Assembly (NCBI GenBank): GCA_035528575.1
Contig: DATKYK010000033.1
Span: 1-49,148 of the forward strand
Source: Dehalococcoidia bacterium
GTDB taxonomy: Bacteria > Chloroflexota > Dehalococcoidia > E44-bin15
DNA: 49,148 nucleotides
Direction: 5' to 3'
In this document: positions 9,329 to 17,836 of the stretch, piece after piece
Numbering within the stretch: position 1 is the stretch's first letter
How the letters are laid out: each line of letters opens with the position of its first letter
Position numbers and translations under genes: made by a program
Notes under the pieces: model-generated
The model's input: only the letters and a program-made list of their open reading frames with translations
Told to the model about the DNA's origin: nothing
The model's database searches: none

Positions 9329-9636
9329 TGCCCAAGCAGAAAATCCGCATAAAACTTAAGGCATACGACCATCGCATATTGGATCAATCGGCAAGGCAGA
9401 TCGTGGAGTGCGCGGAGCAGACCGGGGCTAAGGTGGTGGGCCCAGTACCACTGCCTACACGTATTAAAAAATTCTGTGTAATACGCTCTCCCCATGTTGA
9501 CAAGGACTCCAGGGAGCAGTTTGAGATTCGCACCCACAAGCGTCTGATCGATATCCTTGAGCCCTCCTCCAGGACAGTCGATGTGCTGACACGGCTGGAT
9601 CTACCGGCAGGGGTCGATATAGAGATCAAGCTTTAG
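9328..9636 (+). CDS. rpsJ: 30S ribosomal protein S10
   Basis: S10 is a small-subunit head protein that also acts as NusE in transcription antitermination. The 102 residues are the normal length. Motifs are [44 protein letters not shown] and [13 protein letters not shown]. The ATG at 9328 overlaps the fusA TGA by one base. It opens the S10 gene order, but no separate S10 promoter or leader is evident, so it probably belongs to the same transcript as the str genes. A 92-base gap to rplC follows. Confidence 0.97.
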   Translation: MPKQKIRIKLKAYDHRILDQSARQIVECAEQTGAKVVGPVPLPTRIKKFCVIRSPHVDKDSREQFEIRTHKRLIDILEPSSRTVDVLTRLDLPAGVDIEIKL

Positions 9637-9728
9637 GAGTTCGATAGAGCGACTCAATAGAGAACAAGGCCATAAAAGTGTGTAAAAAGCGAGTGAATAG
9701 AAAGTAAGGGCACGGATAGCTCGAAAAG

Positions 9729-10364
9729 ATGATGCAAGGAATTATCGGGCGAAAGCTGGGGATGACCCAGGTTTTTATGGAGGATAGAACGGTAGCGCAG
9801 GTTACCGCCATCGCCGCCGGCCCGTGCCTGGTTACACAGATTAAACGGGTGGGGAAAGAGGGCTACGATGCCATTCAGCTTGGCTTTGGCGAGGCGAAAC
9901 GTCTCAACTCTCCAGAGAAGGGGCATCTCAAGAAGTTAGGTATGTTTAAGCACCTCAGGGAGTTTGAGGCTGAAGATATCGCTGCTATACAGCTAGGACA
10001 GGTTGTGGATGTGAGCATCTTCAAGCCCGGCGACCTTGTCGATGTCACCGGTATCTCCAAGGGGAAAGGCTTCGCCGGAGTGGTGAAGCGTTACCATTTC
10101 GCTGGTGGCCCCAAGACCCACGGTCAATCAGACCGTCATCGCGCCCCGGGCTCCATAGGGGCAACCACCAGCCCGGGCAGGGTGTTCAAGGGGAAAAAGA
10201 TGCCGGGTCATATGGGAAGTGAGCGGGTGACAGTGCGTCACCTCAAGGTGATCGAGGCGGATGCTGACCGCAACCTGCTCCTGGTTCGCGGTGGAGTGCC
10301 CGGTGCCAGAAACGGGCTGGTTACCGTCAGGAAATCGACAGGCCAAAGGGAAACCCTTGTTTAG
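9729..10364 (+). CDS. rplC: 50S ribosomal protein L3
   Basis: L3 is an early-assembling 23S rRNA-binding protein whose loop reaches toward the peptidyl-transferase centre. It is 211 residues (210 if the second Met is used). Motifs are GIIGRKLGMTQVF, KGKGFAGVVKRYHF, GGPKTHGQSDRHRAPGSIG and KKMPGHMGSERVTV, with the conserved Gln in the loop. The C-terminus, GARNGLVTVRKSTGQ, is normal. Its stop at 10362-10364 lies inside the first codons of the ABC permease, an arrangement not expected in an S10 operon, where rplD should follow. Confidence 0.97.
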   Translation: MMQGIIGRKLGMTQVFMEDRTVAQVTAIAAGPCLVTQIKRVGKEGYDAIQLGFGEAKRLNSPEKGHLKKLGMFKHLREFEAEDIAAIQLGQVVDVSIFKPGDLVDVTGISKGKGFAGVVKRYHFAGGPKTHGQSDRHRAPGSIGATTSPGRVFKGKKMPGHMGSERVTVRHLKVIEADADRNLLLVRGGVPGARNGLVTVRKSTGQRETLV

Positions 10365-11571
10365 ATTTGGCATTTCCAACGCCTTCAGGAGAAAGGGTAT
10401 CGCCATTTTCGCCATCCTGGGTACTGCCCTGGGCATTGCCCTGATGACGGTGTTACTCAGCATTTCAGCGGGCATGAATACGATGATAGATGACATGAAG
10501 GAGGATATGGCAACGGGCATCGCCGTATACCCAGCAGTCGACCCCCTCGGTTTCATGTTGCCCAGCAGTATAGGTATGCCCATTTCATATGCAGACGAAA
10601 TACGTAATATAGAAGTCGAGAACGAGCAGGCGGTAAGTAGAGTAATCCCCCGAGTGAATTACTTTGTTGCTACTACGGATTATGACTTTGGTGATCCCAT
10701 GGGTACGATTTTATATGGTGTGGACTTAGAAGAATATATGGAACCAGACGATCCATATAATCCAGACAATATTTTACCCGGTGGTCAACCCCTTACTCCT
10801 TTGAGTAGAAATGAGGTAATAATAGGTAAAGATGCCCAGAACGCTGCAACGGGAGACTATGCCCAAGTAGGTGGAACGATGGAGTTAGCCGTACGGGGCA
10901 GGGATGAGAGCATTTCTGTAATTGTAGTTGGTATATTCGAAACCGGTAATAACTTCTACGATTTCAGTCTTTTCACCGATATTAATACCGCCAGAAGTTT
11001 GATGCCAGAGGTTGTTAAGTTTTATCAAGATGGAGTAAATTTCATAGCGGTAGATGCTGTTGATGTATTTTATGTAAATGATGTCGCCGGTATCATAGTT
11101 GAACTGTTTAAGAATGAACCCGTTCAAGTCAGTACAACAGGAGCCTTGGATATACTGGATAACTTTGCAGAAATGATGGGCACCATGGAGAGCTTCCTGT
11201 GGATTATATCCCTGGTTGCGGCGATAGCCGGCGGTATCTCCATATTTATTGTCATGCTTATCTCTGTTATCGAGAGGACAAAGGAGTTCGGCATCCTCAA
11301 GGCATCGGGCTGGTCCAATAGGAACATCATCACCTCGGTGGTGGTTCAATCAGTCACCATTGGCCTGCTGGGCGCTCTGGTGGGGCTCGCCATCGGATAT
11401 GGAAGTGGGCAGGGCATCGATTCCTACGTTGGAATGGACATCGCTGTTATTACGTGGGAGTTGGTGGTTGAGATATGCGCCTTCGGTATACTTGTGGGTG
11501 TAGTAGGCGGGCTCTACCCGGCAGTGCGGGCGGCGCGGGTAAGCCCCATAGAAAGCCTGAGGGCTTTGTAG
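10357..11571 (+). CDS. FtsX/MacB-type ABC transporter permease embedded in the S10 operon
   Basis: A 404-residue membrane protein with type VII ABC exporter layout: one N-terminal membrane helix (IFAILGTALGIALMTVLL, residues about 15-32), a large extracytoplasmic domain (about 35-270), then three C-terminal helices and the family signature YPAVRAARVSPIESLRAL. The coupling segment ERTKEFGILKASGWS is typical of LolC/MacB permeases. The start is TTG at 10357 with AAAGGG just upstream; it overlaps the rplC stop by 8 bases. An upstream extension within rplC is unlikely. The extracytoplasmic part looks more AT-rich than its neighbours. Such pairs export lipoproteins, peptides or drugs, or drive periplasmic machines; the substrate here is unknown. 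It is paired with the ATPase that follows immediately. Confidence 0.9.
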   Translation: MFRFGISNAFRRKGIAIFAILGTALGIALMTVLLSISAGMNTMIDDMKEDMATGIAVYPAVDPLGFMLPSSIGMPISYADEIRNIEVENEQAVSRVIPRVNYFVATTDYDFGDPMGTILYGVDLEEYMEPDDPYNPDNILPGGQPLTPLSRNEVIIGKDAQNAATGDYAQVGGTMELAVRGRDESISVIVVGIFETGNNFYDFSLFTDINTARSLMPEVVKFYQDGVNFIAVDAVDVFYVNDVAGIIVELFKNEPVQVSTTGALDILDNFAEMMGTMESFLWIISLVAAIAGGISIFIVMLISVIERTKEFGILKASGWSNRNIITSVVVQSVTIGLLGALVGLAIGYGSGQGIDSYVGMDIAVITWELVVEICAFGILVGVVGGLYPAVRAARVSPIESLRAL

Positions 11572-12330
11572 GTGAGAGAATTGAGTGAGCATCGAACTGG
11601 GCAGGAGAACCACTTTGAAGTGGGGCCGGTTGAGGAGCAGCGGGCGAGCATTGTGGTTACCCAAAAGCTGACTAAAATATATGGCAGGGGGGCTACCAGG
11701 GTGACGGCGCTCAAGGGGGTGAACCTCAGGGTGAGGAGAGGGGAATTTATCGCTATACTGGGACCATCGGGAAGCGGCAAGACTACCCTCCTCAATATGC
11801 TGGGTGCTCTGGATCGCCCCACCGAGGGCAGGGTGATTATCGATCGGATGGTGACCAGCATGGTGCCGGAGCGGAGGCTTTATAAAATCCGCCGCGAGAA
11901 ACTGGGCTTCATTTTCCAGACCTATTATCTGGTGCCGACCATGAACGCCCTGCAAAACGTGCTCATGCCGGTGTTACCCATAAGGAGGAACAAGCGGTAT
12001 GAGAAAAGGGCTGAGAGGCTCTTGGATATGGTTGGACTTAAAGGCCGCATGCATCACAAGCCGGGCGAGCTATCTGGAGGCGAGCAGCAACGGGTGGCAA
12101 TAGCCCGTGCCCTGATCCTGAATCCCTCCGTTATCCTTGCCGATGAACCCACCGGTAATCTGGATTCCAAGACGGGTGCAGACATTATCGAGCTTATGCA
12201 ACGGCTAAACAGGGAGCGTGATAAAACCTTTATTATTGTGACCCATGACCGCCGCTTAGCCGATAACGCCGAAAGGGCACTGTACTTGGAGGATGGCAGG
12301 CTATCCGATATCCTCCCTGAGGAGTATTGA
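11572..12330 (+). CDS. ABC transporter ATPase, LolD/MacB type, partner of the preceding permease
   Basis: A 252-residue ATPase that energises the permease encoded directly upstream. It has Walker A GPSGSGKTT, the Q-loop FQTYYLVPTMNALQNV typical of LolD/MacB proteins, signature LSGGEQQRVAIARAL, Walker B VILADEPTGNLDSKTG and the switch His in IIVTHDRR. An N-terminal stretch of about 30 polar residues precedes the domain. GTG at 11572 directly follows the permease stop; TTG at 11581 with AGGTGAGAGAA upstream is an equally plausible start. Its stop is followed after one base by the rplD ATG, so the pair is translationally nested between two essential ribosomal genes. This context is unusual; function of the pair is unknown. 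Confidence 0.92.
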   Translation: MRELSEHRTGQENHFEVGPVEEQRASIVVTQKLTKIYGRGATRVTALKGVNLRVRRGEFIAILGPSGSGKTTLLNMLGALDRPTEGRVIIDRMVTSMVPERRLYKIRREKLGFIFQTYYLVPTMNALQNVLMPVLPIRRNKRYEKRAERLLDMVGLKGRMHHKPGELSGGEQQRVAIARALILNPSVILADEPTGNLDSKTGADIIELMQRLNRERDKTFIIVTHDRRLADNAERALYLEDGRLSDILPEEY

Positions 12331-12331
12331 A

Positions 12332-13000
12332 ATGGTGCAGGTTCCCGTTCATAATGTAAAAGGCGAGGTTGTCGACCACATCGAACTTGATGATGCCATC
12401 TTTGGGGTGTCCCAGAACGATGCGGTATTGCACCAGGCTCTAGTGATGCAGTTAGCCAATGCCCGTCAGGGCACAGCAAGTACCAAGACTCGAGCACAGG
12501 TTGCCGGCGGCGGGCGGAAGCCCTTCCGCCAGAAAGGAACCGGAAGAGCGAGGCGTGGTAGTGAAACATCACCGCTACTTCGTGGTGGGGGCATAATCTT
12601 CGGTCCCCATCCCAGGAGCTATCGTCAGGCGATGCCTAAAAAGATGCGCCGCCTCGCCCTTAGGTGCGCACTATCGGCAAAGGTGGTCAGTGGTGAAATG
12701 ATCGTAGTGGACGATCTCGCCTTGAGCGAGCCCAAGACAAGGGAAATGGCCAGTATCCTAGCGGCATTAGGAGTAGGCCCCTCGGCACTTATTGTCACCG
12801 CCGAGCCCGATCTAAATGTTTATAAATCGGCGCGGAATCTTGAACGGACGAAGACACTGCCCGCCGATATGCTAAATGTCGGCGATCTACTTTCCTACCA
12901 CACACTGGTGCTCACCCTGGCGGCAGTACAGCATGTGGAAGAGATGGGGACATCAAAGCTAAGGAAGCCGGTCAAGACCTCAGCACAAAATAGTGTATAG
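12332..13000 (+). CDS. rplD: 50S ribosomal protein L4
   Basis: L4 binds 23S rRNA domain I, lines the exit tunnel and in some bacteria autoregulates the S10 operon. It is 222 residues. Motifs are LHQALVMQLANARQGT, RAQVAGGGRKPFRQKGTGRARRG (tunnel loop), GGGIIFGPHPRSY and the Rossmann-like C-terminal half ending in LTLAAVQHVEEM. The start is ATG at 12332 (MVQVPVHN) with GAGGAG upstream, inside the end of the ATPase gene. It is separated from its normal neighbour rplC by the ABC transporter pair. Confidence 0.96.
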   Translation: MVQVPVHNVKGEVVDHIELDDAIFGVSQNDAVLHQALVMQLANARQGTASTKTRAQVAGGGRKPFRQKGTGRARRGSETSPLLRGGGIIFGPHPRSYRQAMPKKMRRLALRCALSAKVVSGEMIVVDDLALSEPKTREMASILAALGVGPSALIVTAEPDLNVYKSARNLERTKTLPADMLNVGDLLSYHTLVLTLAAVQHVEEMGTSKLRKPVKTSAQNSV

Positions 13001-13073
13001 ATAGTCCGCCGGGAGATGAATATGGATAGCGCGGTTATCTTTGAAGACTAGCTAAAGGGGAGTAAAAAGAAAA

Positions 13074-13358
13074 ATGCAGGTCCTGGAAATATTGCGACGC
13101 CCCATAGTCTCCGAGAAGAGCACCGCGCTTCAGCAGCGAGATAAATACACATTTGAGGTGGCTCCAAATGCCAGTAAGCAGCAGATCAAGCAGGCGGTGG
13201 AGCTTTCGTTTCAGGTCAAGGTAATACAGGTGAATGTGATAACAATGCCCCCCAAGTGGCGTGGGCCAGGCAGAAGACGTAGCCAGACATCTCCCTGGAA
13301 GAAGGCTGTGGTCACCCTCAAGCCGGGGCAGAAGATCGAGTTCTTCGAGGGGGGATAA
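13074..13358 (+). CDS. rplW: 50S ribosomal protein L23
   Basis: L23 sits at the polypeptide exit and is the docking site for trigger factor and SRP. The 94 residues are a normal length. Motifs are ILRRPIVSEKS, KYTFEVAPNASKQQIKQAVE and the VKVIQVNVITMPPK strand. The ATG at 13074 follows an AAAGGGGAG ribosome site. A 197-base gap to rplB follows; it holds a small hairpin, GCCC/GGGC near 13377-13389, but no terminator or gene that I can support. Confidence 0.96.
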   Translation: MQVLEILRRPIVSEKSTALQQRDKYTFEVAPNASKQQIKQAVELSFQVKVIQVNVITMPPKWRGPGRRRSQTSPWKKAVVTLKPGQKIEFFEGG

Positions 13359-13555
13359 GGATCTATTTTATAGACTGCCCATGTCGGGCGACAGATGTGA
13401 AATGAAGAGAAGCGATAACAGTCAGTCATACTCGGAGATAACAGGTGACAGAAAGATCTTTTCACTTGTATGCCCAATTAATAAAATAAAACCGCCAGGA
13501 TTACTACAAGTTAATAAATGCGATTCAGAAGCGAAATTCAAACAGGGGGAAAAGG

Positions 13556-14380
13556 GTGCCGCTTAAGGTATATAAACCCACATCGCCGGGGCGCAGGGGG
13601 ATGACCGGTGCCACCTTTGAGGAAATTACCAAAACCAAGCCGGAGAAATCGCTACTTAAACCCTTAAGAAAGAAGGGTGGGAGAAGCAACCAGGGACGGA
13701 TCACGGTACGCCATCGCGGCGGTGGTGCAAAGAGGATGTATCGCATTATCGACTTCAAGCGGGATAAGGTGGGTATCCGCGGCGAGGTGGCCTCTATCGA
13801 ATACGATCCCAACCGCTCAGCGCGAATCGCCCTCATTCACTACGCTGATGGGGAGAAGCGATACATAATCGCACCTCTCGGCCTTGAGGTGGGCAAAGCC
13901 GTTATGGCAGGTAGCGATGCCGAGATAAAGATAGGCAATGCGCTGCCCCTAAAAGCCATCCCCACAGGCACAGCGATCCATAATATCGAGCTTCACCGAG
14001 GTAAAGGAGGGCAGTTGGTAAGGGGCGCCGGTGGTAGTGCCCAGCTCATGGCTAAAGAGGATAGCCATGCATTGGTAAGAATGACCTCCGGTGAGATAAG
14101 GCGAATCCATATTGAGTGCTTTGCCACAATCGGTCAGGTGGGCAATGTTGACCATCAGCATATTAATCTGGGTAAGGCGGGTCGAAAGCGGCACCTGGGG
14201 ATTCGCCCCGGAGTGCGAGGCTCGGCGATGTCCCCCAATGCTCATCCCCATGGCGGGGGAGAGGGGAGATCCCCCATTGGTTTGCCCGGTCCCAAGACCC
14301 CTTGGGGAAAGCCGGCGCTGGGCTATGTAACCCGCAGAAACAAGCTCAGCAATCGCATGATAGTTAAGCGGAGGAAATGA
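13556..14380 (+). CDS. rplB: 50S ribosomal protein L2
   Basis: L2 helps form the peptidyl-transferase region and bridges the subunits. The 274-residue protein has [55 protein letters not shown] and the C-terminal [18 protein letters not shown], which contains the highly conserved His near residue 229. The start is GTG at 13556 (V-PLKVYKP) with AGGGGGAAAAGG upstream. The family usually starts near this point (MAIKKYKPTSPG). Confidence 0.97.
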   Translation: MPLKVYKPTSPGRRGMTGATFEEITKTKPEKSLLKPLRKKGGRSNQGRITVRHRGGGAKRMYRIIDFKRDKVGIRGEVASIEYDPNRSARIALIHYADGEKRYIIAPLGLEVGKAVMAGSDAEIKIGNALPLKAIPTGTAIHNIELHRGKGGQLVRGAGGSAQLMAKEDSHALVRMTSGEIRRIHIECFATIGQVGNVDHQHINLGKAGRKRHLGIRPGVRGSAMSPNAHPHGGGEGRSPIGLPGPKTPWGKPALGYVTRRNKLSNRMIVKRRK

Positions 14381-14453
14381 GGTAGGCAGTTCAGGCTACC
14401 CTGTGCTATTATCGATATTTAACAGCTTGAGGTGCAGGTGAGAGGTATTAGAG

Positions 14454-14753
14454 ATGTCTAGATCTATTAAGAAGGGACCCTATGTAGACTCCAAACTGGT
14501 AAAAAGGGTGGAGGCGCTAAATGCGTCGGGACAGAAGGCAGTATTAAAGACATGGTCGCGTGCCTCGACCATCCTCCCTGATATGATAGGACATACTATT
14601 GGTGTTCACGATGGCAGGCGTCACGTACCTATATTTATTACCGAGAATATGGTGGGGCATAAGCTGGGCGAGTTTGCCCTCACCAGAACCTTCAGAGGAC
14701 ATTCGGCTAAATCGGAGCGGGTAGCCACATTTAAAAAGCGGACCAAGAAGTAG
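14454..14753 (+). CDS. rpsS: 30S ribosomal protein S19
   Basis: S19 is a 30S head protein that contacts S13 and the A-site finger bridge. It is 99 residues. The family signature is complete: [34 protein letters not shown] and [18 protein letters not shown]. The ATG at 14454 is preceded by GTGAGAGGT. rplV follows 13 bases later. Confidence 0.97.
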   Translation: MSRSIKKGPYVDSKLVKRVEALNASGQKAVLKTWSRASTILPDMIGHTIGVHDGRRHVPIFITENMVGHKLGEFALTRTFRGHSAKSERVATFKKRTKK

Positions 14754-14766
14754 GTATTTAGGCATT

Positions 14767-15102
14767 ATGGAGGTAAAAGCTACCGCAAGATATATCAGGA
14801 AGTCGCCTCGTAAACTGCGTCCTATGGCGGATGCGATACGGGGTAGGAAGGTGGAGGATGCGTTGAATATTCTGAGATTTCTGCCTTCACCATCAGCGCG
14901 TACTGTAGCCAAGGTGGTGAAGGCGGCCGCTGACAATGCCGAGAACAACTTTGAGATGACGCCGTCGGACCTCAGGATTGTTAAAATCTTTATCGATGGG
15001 GGGCGTACTATGAAGCGCTTTCGCGCGGGACCGCGGGGACGAGCAAAACCGATCCTTAAACGCTCCAGCCATATAACCGTGGTAGTCAAAGAGGAGGAAT
15101 AA
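14767..15102 (+). CDS. rplV: 50S ribosomal protein L22
   Basis: L22 spans the large subunit with a beta-hairpin in the exit tunnel, a site of macrolide-resistance changes. The 111 residues match the family: EVKATARYIRKSPRKLRPMADAIRGRKV at the N-terminus, AKVVKAAADNAENNF in the middle, and the tunnel hairpin region GRTMKRFRAGPRGRAKPILKRSSHITVVV. The start is ATG at 14767. The stop (TAA, 15100-15102) is followed immediately by the rpsC TTG, and the GAGGAGGAA just before it is the rpsC ribosome site. Confidence 0.97.
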   Translation: MEVKATARYIRKSPRKLRPMADAIRGRKVEDALNILRFLPSPSARTVAKVVKAAADNAENNFEMTPSDLRIVKIFIDGGRTMKRFRAGPRGRAKPILKRSSHITVVVKEEE

Positions 15103-16221
15103 TTGGGGCAAAAGGTTCACCCGATAGGGTTTAGACTCGGTATAAGCAAGGATTGGCAGGCAAAGTGGTATGCCGATAAGCACTATACCGAGCTATTACA
15201 GGAGGATATCAAGATACGAAAAGCCATCGAGTCGAATTATGCTGCGGATGATATCTCGCGCGTTGAGATCGAGCGTGCTGCCAATCAGGTGACGGTAACC
15301 ATCTATACGGCAAGACCAGGGATCGTTATCGGCAGAGGAGGACAGCGGGTCGATGAGATGAGGCTTATCTTGGAGCGGGTCTCTGGAAAAAGAGTGCGAC
15401 TGAATATTCTAGAGATTGCGCGTCCCGAGCAGGATGCTTATCTGGTAGCAAGGGGCATCGTACAGCAGATTCTGCGGCGCATTTCACACAGGCGTGCCAT
15501 GAAGCAGGCGATCTCCCGGGCTATGGACGGTGGTGCACAAGGGATAAAGGTCAAATGCTCAGGTAGGCTTACTGGTTCTGAGTATTCCAGGAAGGAGACA
15601 CTGTATCGGGGGAGGGTGCCCCTTCATACCATACGGGCCGATATCGATTTTGCCATAGCTGTTGCGCATACAGCTCTGGGTTGTACCGGAGTCAAGGTAT
15701 GGATTTATAAGGGCGATATCATTCCCGAGCGTGAAAAGCTCCCCATTGAAGCCCCGATAGTGGCACCCCTAGCTGACAAAGAAGGGATTGAGGAGTCTAA
15801 GCTCGAGGAGGGGGAAGAGGCTAAGGTGGAGGTTAAGGAAGATATTGTGGAAGAGGCTAGGGTGGAGGTTAAGGAAGACATTGTGGAAGAGGCTAAGGTG
15901 GAGAAGAAGCCCGCAGCAGATGGTAAAGCTAGGGCAAAGAAGAAGACCATAGCAAAGCAGAAGCCCAAGGTGGGGGAAGAGGCTAAGGTAGAGAAAGAGG
16001 CCGGTGTAAAAGAGACTACCGAGGCGGAGATCGAGGCAAAGAAGAAGACCGTAGCAAAGCAGAAGCCCAAGATGGGGGAAGAGGCTAAGGTAGAGAAAGA
16101 GGCCGGTGTAAAAGAGACGCCCGAGGCGGAGACGAAAGCAAAGAAGAAGACCACGGCAAAGCAGAAGTCCAAGGCAGAGGAGCAGGACGATTTAGAGGAA
16201 CATGAGAAAAAAGAGGGATAG
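15103..16221 (+). CDS. rpsC: 30S ribosomal protein S3 with long repetitive charged C-terminal tail
   Basis: Residues 1 to about 220 are ordinary S3: [13 protein letters not shown], the KH-domain motif [34 protein letters not shown] and a C-terminal domain ending near [16 protein letters not shown]3 normally stops close to here, but this protein continues to residue 372. The extra stretch is rich in Lys, Glu, Ala and Val and has no hydrophobic core. It contains three copies of a 12-residue unit ([12 protein letters not shown]), then two and a half copies of a 34-residue unit starting [19 protein letters not shown]. The start is TTG at 15103 with GAGGAGGAA upstream. The reading frame is open without error, so the tail is probably translated. 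Its role is unknown; charged disordered tails can bind RNA or proteins. Confidence 0.93.
   Translation: MGQKVHPIGFRLGISKDWQAKWYADKHYTELLQEDIKIRKAIESNYAADDISRVEIERAANQVTVTIYTARPGIVIGRGGQRVDEMRLILERVSGKRVRLNILEIARPEQDAYLVARGIVQQILRRISHRRAMKQAISRAMDGGAQGIKVKCSGRLTGSEYSRKETLYRGRVPLHTIRADIDFAIAVAHTALGCTGVKVWIYKGDIIPEREKLPIEAPIVAPLADKEGIEESKLEEGEEAKVEVKEDIVEEARVEVKEDIVEEAKVEKKPAADGKARAKKKTIAKQKPKVGEEAKVEKEAGVKETTEAEIEAKKKTVAKQKPKMGEEAKVEKEAGVKETPEAETKAKKKTTAKQKSKAEEQDDLEEHEKKEG
15814..15903 (+). repeat. 36-base tandem repeat in rpsC tail
   Basis: Two full copies (15814-15849, 15850-15885) and half a third (15886-15903) of a 36-base unit starting GAAGAGGCTAAGGTGGAG. The copies differ at only two or so positions, implying recent duplication. 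Each full copy encodes 12 residues, [12 protein letters not shown] or [12 protein letters not shown]. Confidence 0.85.
15934..16170 (+). repeat. 102-base tandem repeat in rpsC tail
   Basis: Units begin at 15934, 16036 and 16138 with GCAAAGAAGAAGACC; the spacing is exactly 102 bases and the third copy is partial. Each full unit encodes 34 residues that start AKKKT and include AKQKPK and [14 protein letters not shown]. The period is a multiple of three, so copy-number change keeps the S3 reading frame. Confidence 0.85.
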
Positions 16222-16244
16222 CAGGCTGATTAGAGGATAGGGTA

Positions 16245-16679
16245 ATGTTACAACCGAGCCGGGTAAAGTATCGAAAACAGCATCGCGGTCGTCGCCGGGG
16301 AATGGCACACGCTGGCAATACTCTATCATTTGGCGAGTATGGACTTCAAGCCCAGGGGGCTTGCTGGCTCACTTCACGGCAGATTGAGGCGGCAAGGCGC
16401 GCCATTATTCACCATGTAAAGCGTGGTGGCAAGGTTTGGATCAGAGTTTTTCCCGATAAACCGGTAACCTCAAAGCCTGCCGAGACCCGTATGGGTAGTG
16501 GCAAGGGCGCGGTGGATCATTGGGTTTGTGTAACTAAACGGGGGAGGATCCTCTTCGAGATCGCTGGCGTTAAGGAAGAAGAGGCCCGTGAAGCTATGCG
16601 ATTGGCCTCTCATAAGCTACCCATACCCACCAGGTTCTTGCGCAGGGATACCGATGTCCCGTACCAGGAGGGTTCGTAG
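16245..16679 (+). CDS. rplP: 50S ribosomal protein L16
   Basis: L16 organises the A-site region of the large subunit. It is 144 residues: [16 protein letters not shown] at the N-terminus, [56 protein letters not shown] and the C-terminal [12 protein letters not shown]. The start is ATG at 16245 after GAGGATAGGGTA. rpmC starts one base after its stop. Confidence 0.97.
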   Translation: MLQPSRVKYRKQHRGRRRGMAHAGNTLSFGEYGLQAQGACWLTSRQIEAARRAIIHHVKRGGKVWIRVFPDKPVTSKPAETRMGSGKGAVDHWVCVTKRGRILFEIAGVKEEEAREAMRLASHKLPIPTRFLRRDTDVPYQEGS

Positions 16680-16680
16680 G

Positions 16681-16881
16681 TTGAAGATACAGGAGATACG
16701 CGCCCTTAGTTTAGAGGATCTTAAAAAGAGGCTCAATGAGTCTTATCGAGAGCTGTTTAATTTTAGGTTTCGCCTTGCCACCAGGCAACTGCTTAATTAT
16801 CATGAGATCCACAATGTAAGGAAGAGGATCGCCCGGATCAAGACCATTATGAGGGAAAAGGATCTCTCAATAGAGGAGTGA
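16681..16881 (+). CDS. rpmC: 50S ribosomal protein L29
   Basis: L29 lies near the exit tunnel next to L23. The protein is 66 residues: [34 protein letters not shown] and a C-terminal helix, [15 protein letters not shown]. The start is TTG at 16681, with AGGAGGG in the end of rplP as ribosome site; this gives the family length, whereas the longer open frame from 16588 lies inside rplP. rpsQ follows 7 bases downstream. Confidence 0.95.
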   Translation: MKIQEIRALSLEDLKKRLNESYRELFNFRFRLATRQLLNYHEIHNVRKRIARIKTIMREKDLSIEE

Positions 16882-16888
16882 AAGCGCT

Positions 16889-17158
16889 TTGGTAGTGGAA
16901 GCTAACAGGAAAAGAAAAATCAGGATAGGACGCGTGGTCAGTAACAAGATGGACAAGACCGTCGTGGTGACAGTCGAATCCCATAGTGTGCATCCGCTAT
17001 ATAAGAAACGAGTAAGGCGAATCAATAGGTTCAAGGCTCACGATGAGCAGAATACCTGTCATATCGGTGATGTGGTGCGGATCGAGGAAACGCGCCCTCT
17101 ATCAAAGGATAAATGCTGGCGGGTGGTGGAGATATTACAAAAGGGTGAGTCGGCATGA
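16889..17158 (+). CDS. rpsQ: 30S ribosomal protein S17
   Basis: S17 binds 16S rRNA helices 7 and 11 early in assembly. It is 89 residues with the OB-fold signature [39 protein letters not shown] and [22 protein letters not shown]. The start is TTG at 16889, or GTG two codons later at 16895; GAGGAGTG upstream supports either. Its last bases overlap the rplN ATG (ATGA). Confidence 0.95.
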   Translation: MVVEANRKRKIRIGRVVSNKMDKTVVVTVESHSVHPLYKKRVRRINRFKAHDEQNTCHIGDVVRIEETRPLSKDKCWRVVEILQKGESA

Positions 17159-17523
17159 TTCAGCACATGACCAGAGTGAGGGTCGCCGATAACACCGGGG
17201 CCAAGAGCATTATGTGTATTAACGTTCCCGGTGGTACTCGAAAGAGGTATGCTCGAGTGGGGGATATCATCGTAGCCTCAGTAAAGGAGGCAACGCCAGG
17301 GGGGGCAGTAAAAAGGGGTGAAGTGGTGCGGGCAGTTATCGTGCGTACCGCCAAGCCCTACCGGCGCAACGACGGTTCTTATATCAGGTTTGATGAAAAC
17401 GCTGCCGTGATCCTCAGCGACAAGAACAATCCTAAAGGAACTCGCATATTCGGCCCGGTGGCTCATGAACTAAGGAATAAGAACTTCATGAAGATAATCT
17501 CACTGGCCCCCGAGGTATTATAG
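17155..17523 (+). CDS. rplN: 50S ribosomal protein L14
   Basis: L14 contributes to inter-subunit bridges and is the docking site of the silencing factor RsfS. The 122 residues are exactly the family length. Motifs are [58 protein letters not shown] and [13 protein letters not shown]. The ATG at 17155 overlaps the rpsQ stop, indicating coupling. Confidence 0.97.
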   Translation: MIQHMTRVRVADNTGAKSIMCINVPGGTRKRYARVGDIIVASVKEATPGGAVKRGEVVRAVIVRTAKPYRRNDGSYIRFDENAAVILSDKNNPKGTRIFGPVAHELRNKNFMKIISLAPEVL

Positions 17524-17524
17524 G

Positions 17525-17836
17525 ATGAAGATAAAAAAAGACGACACCGTGATCGTTATTGCCGGTAAGGACAAAGGTAAAAAGGGTAAGGTTCGCCAGT
17601 CATTTCACAAGGAGGGTCGTTTGGTGGTGGAGGGTATCAACATAGTGAAGCGTCACACCAAGCCGCGAGGTACAGTTAGGCAAGCAGGCATAATCGAGCA
17701 CGAGGCCAAGCTCCATGTTTCTAATGTAATGCTACTATGCCCCAAGTGTAATCATCCCGTACGCCTCGGTTCTCACATCCTGGAGGATGGCAACAGGGTG
17801 AGAGTGTGCCGCCGCTGCCAAGAGGTGATAGATTGA
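17525..17836 (+). CDS. rplX: 50S ribosomal protein L24
   Basis: L24 starts 50S assembly and lies at the tunnel exit. It is 103 residues with a KOW motif, [17 protein letters not shown], followed by [14 protein letters not shown]. The C-terminus carries two CxxC pairs, CPKC and CRRC, a zinc-ribbon form found in many bacteria. The ATG at 17525 follows the rplN stop by one base. The stop overlaps the rplE TTG start. Confidence 0.96.
   Translation: MKIKKDDTVIVIAGKDKGKKGKVRQSFHKEGRLVVEGINIVKRHTKPRGTVRQAGIIEHEAKLHVSNVMLLCPKCNHPVRLGSHILEDGNRVRVCRRCQEVID

Noticed and set aside
10261-10356. Upstream extension of the permease reading frame inside rplC
   Set aside because: The extra residues look unlike any permease N-terminus, and TTG at 10357 has a proper AAAGGG ribosome site.
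13359-13555. Possible small gene in the rplW-rplB gap
   Set aside because: A plus-strand open frame passes through it, but it starts within rplW and has no family resemblance or ribosome site in the gap.
15814-16170. Regular repeats that could suggest a CRISPR array
   Set aside because: The repeats are contiguous with no unique spacers, lie in frame within rpsC, and encode a Lys/Glu-rich tail.
15705-16172. A 155-codon open frame on the minus strand opposite the rpsC tail
   Set aside because: It is a low-complexity mirror of the repeats (Ser/Ala/Phe-rich) with no ribosome site or family match.
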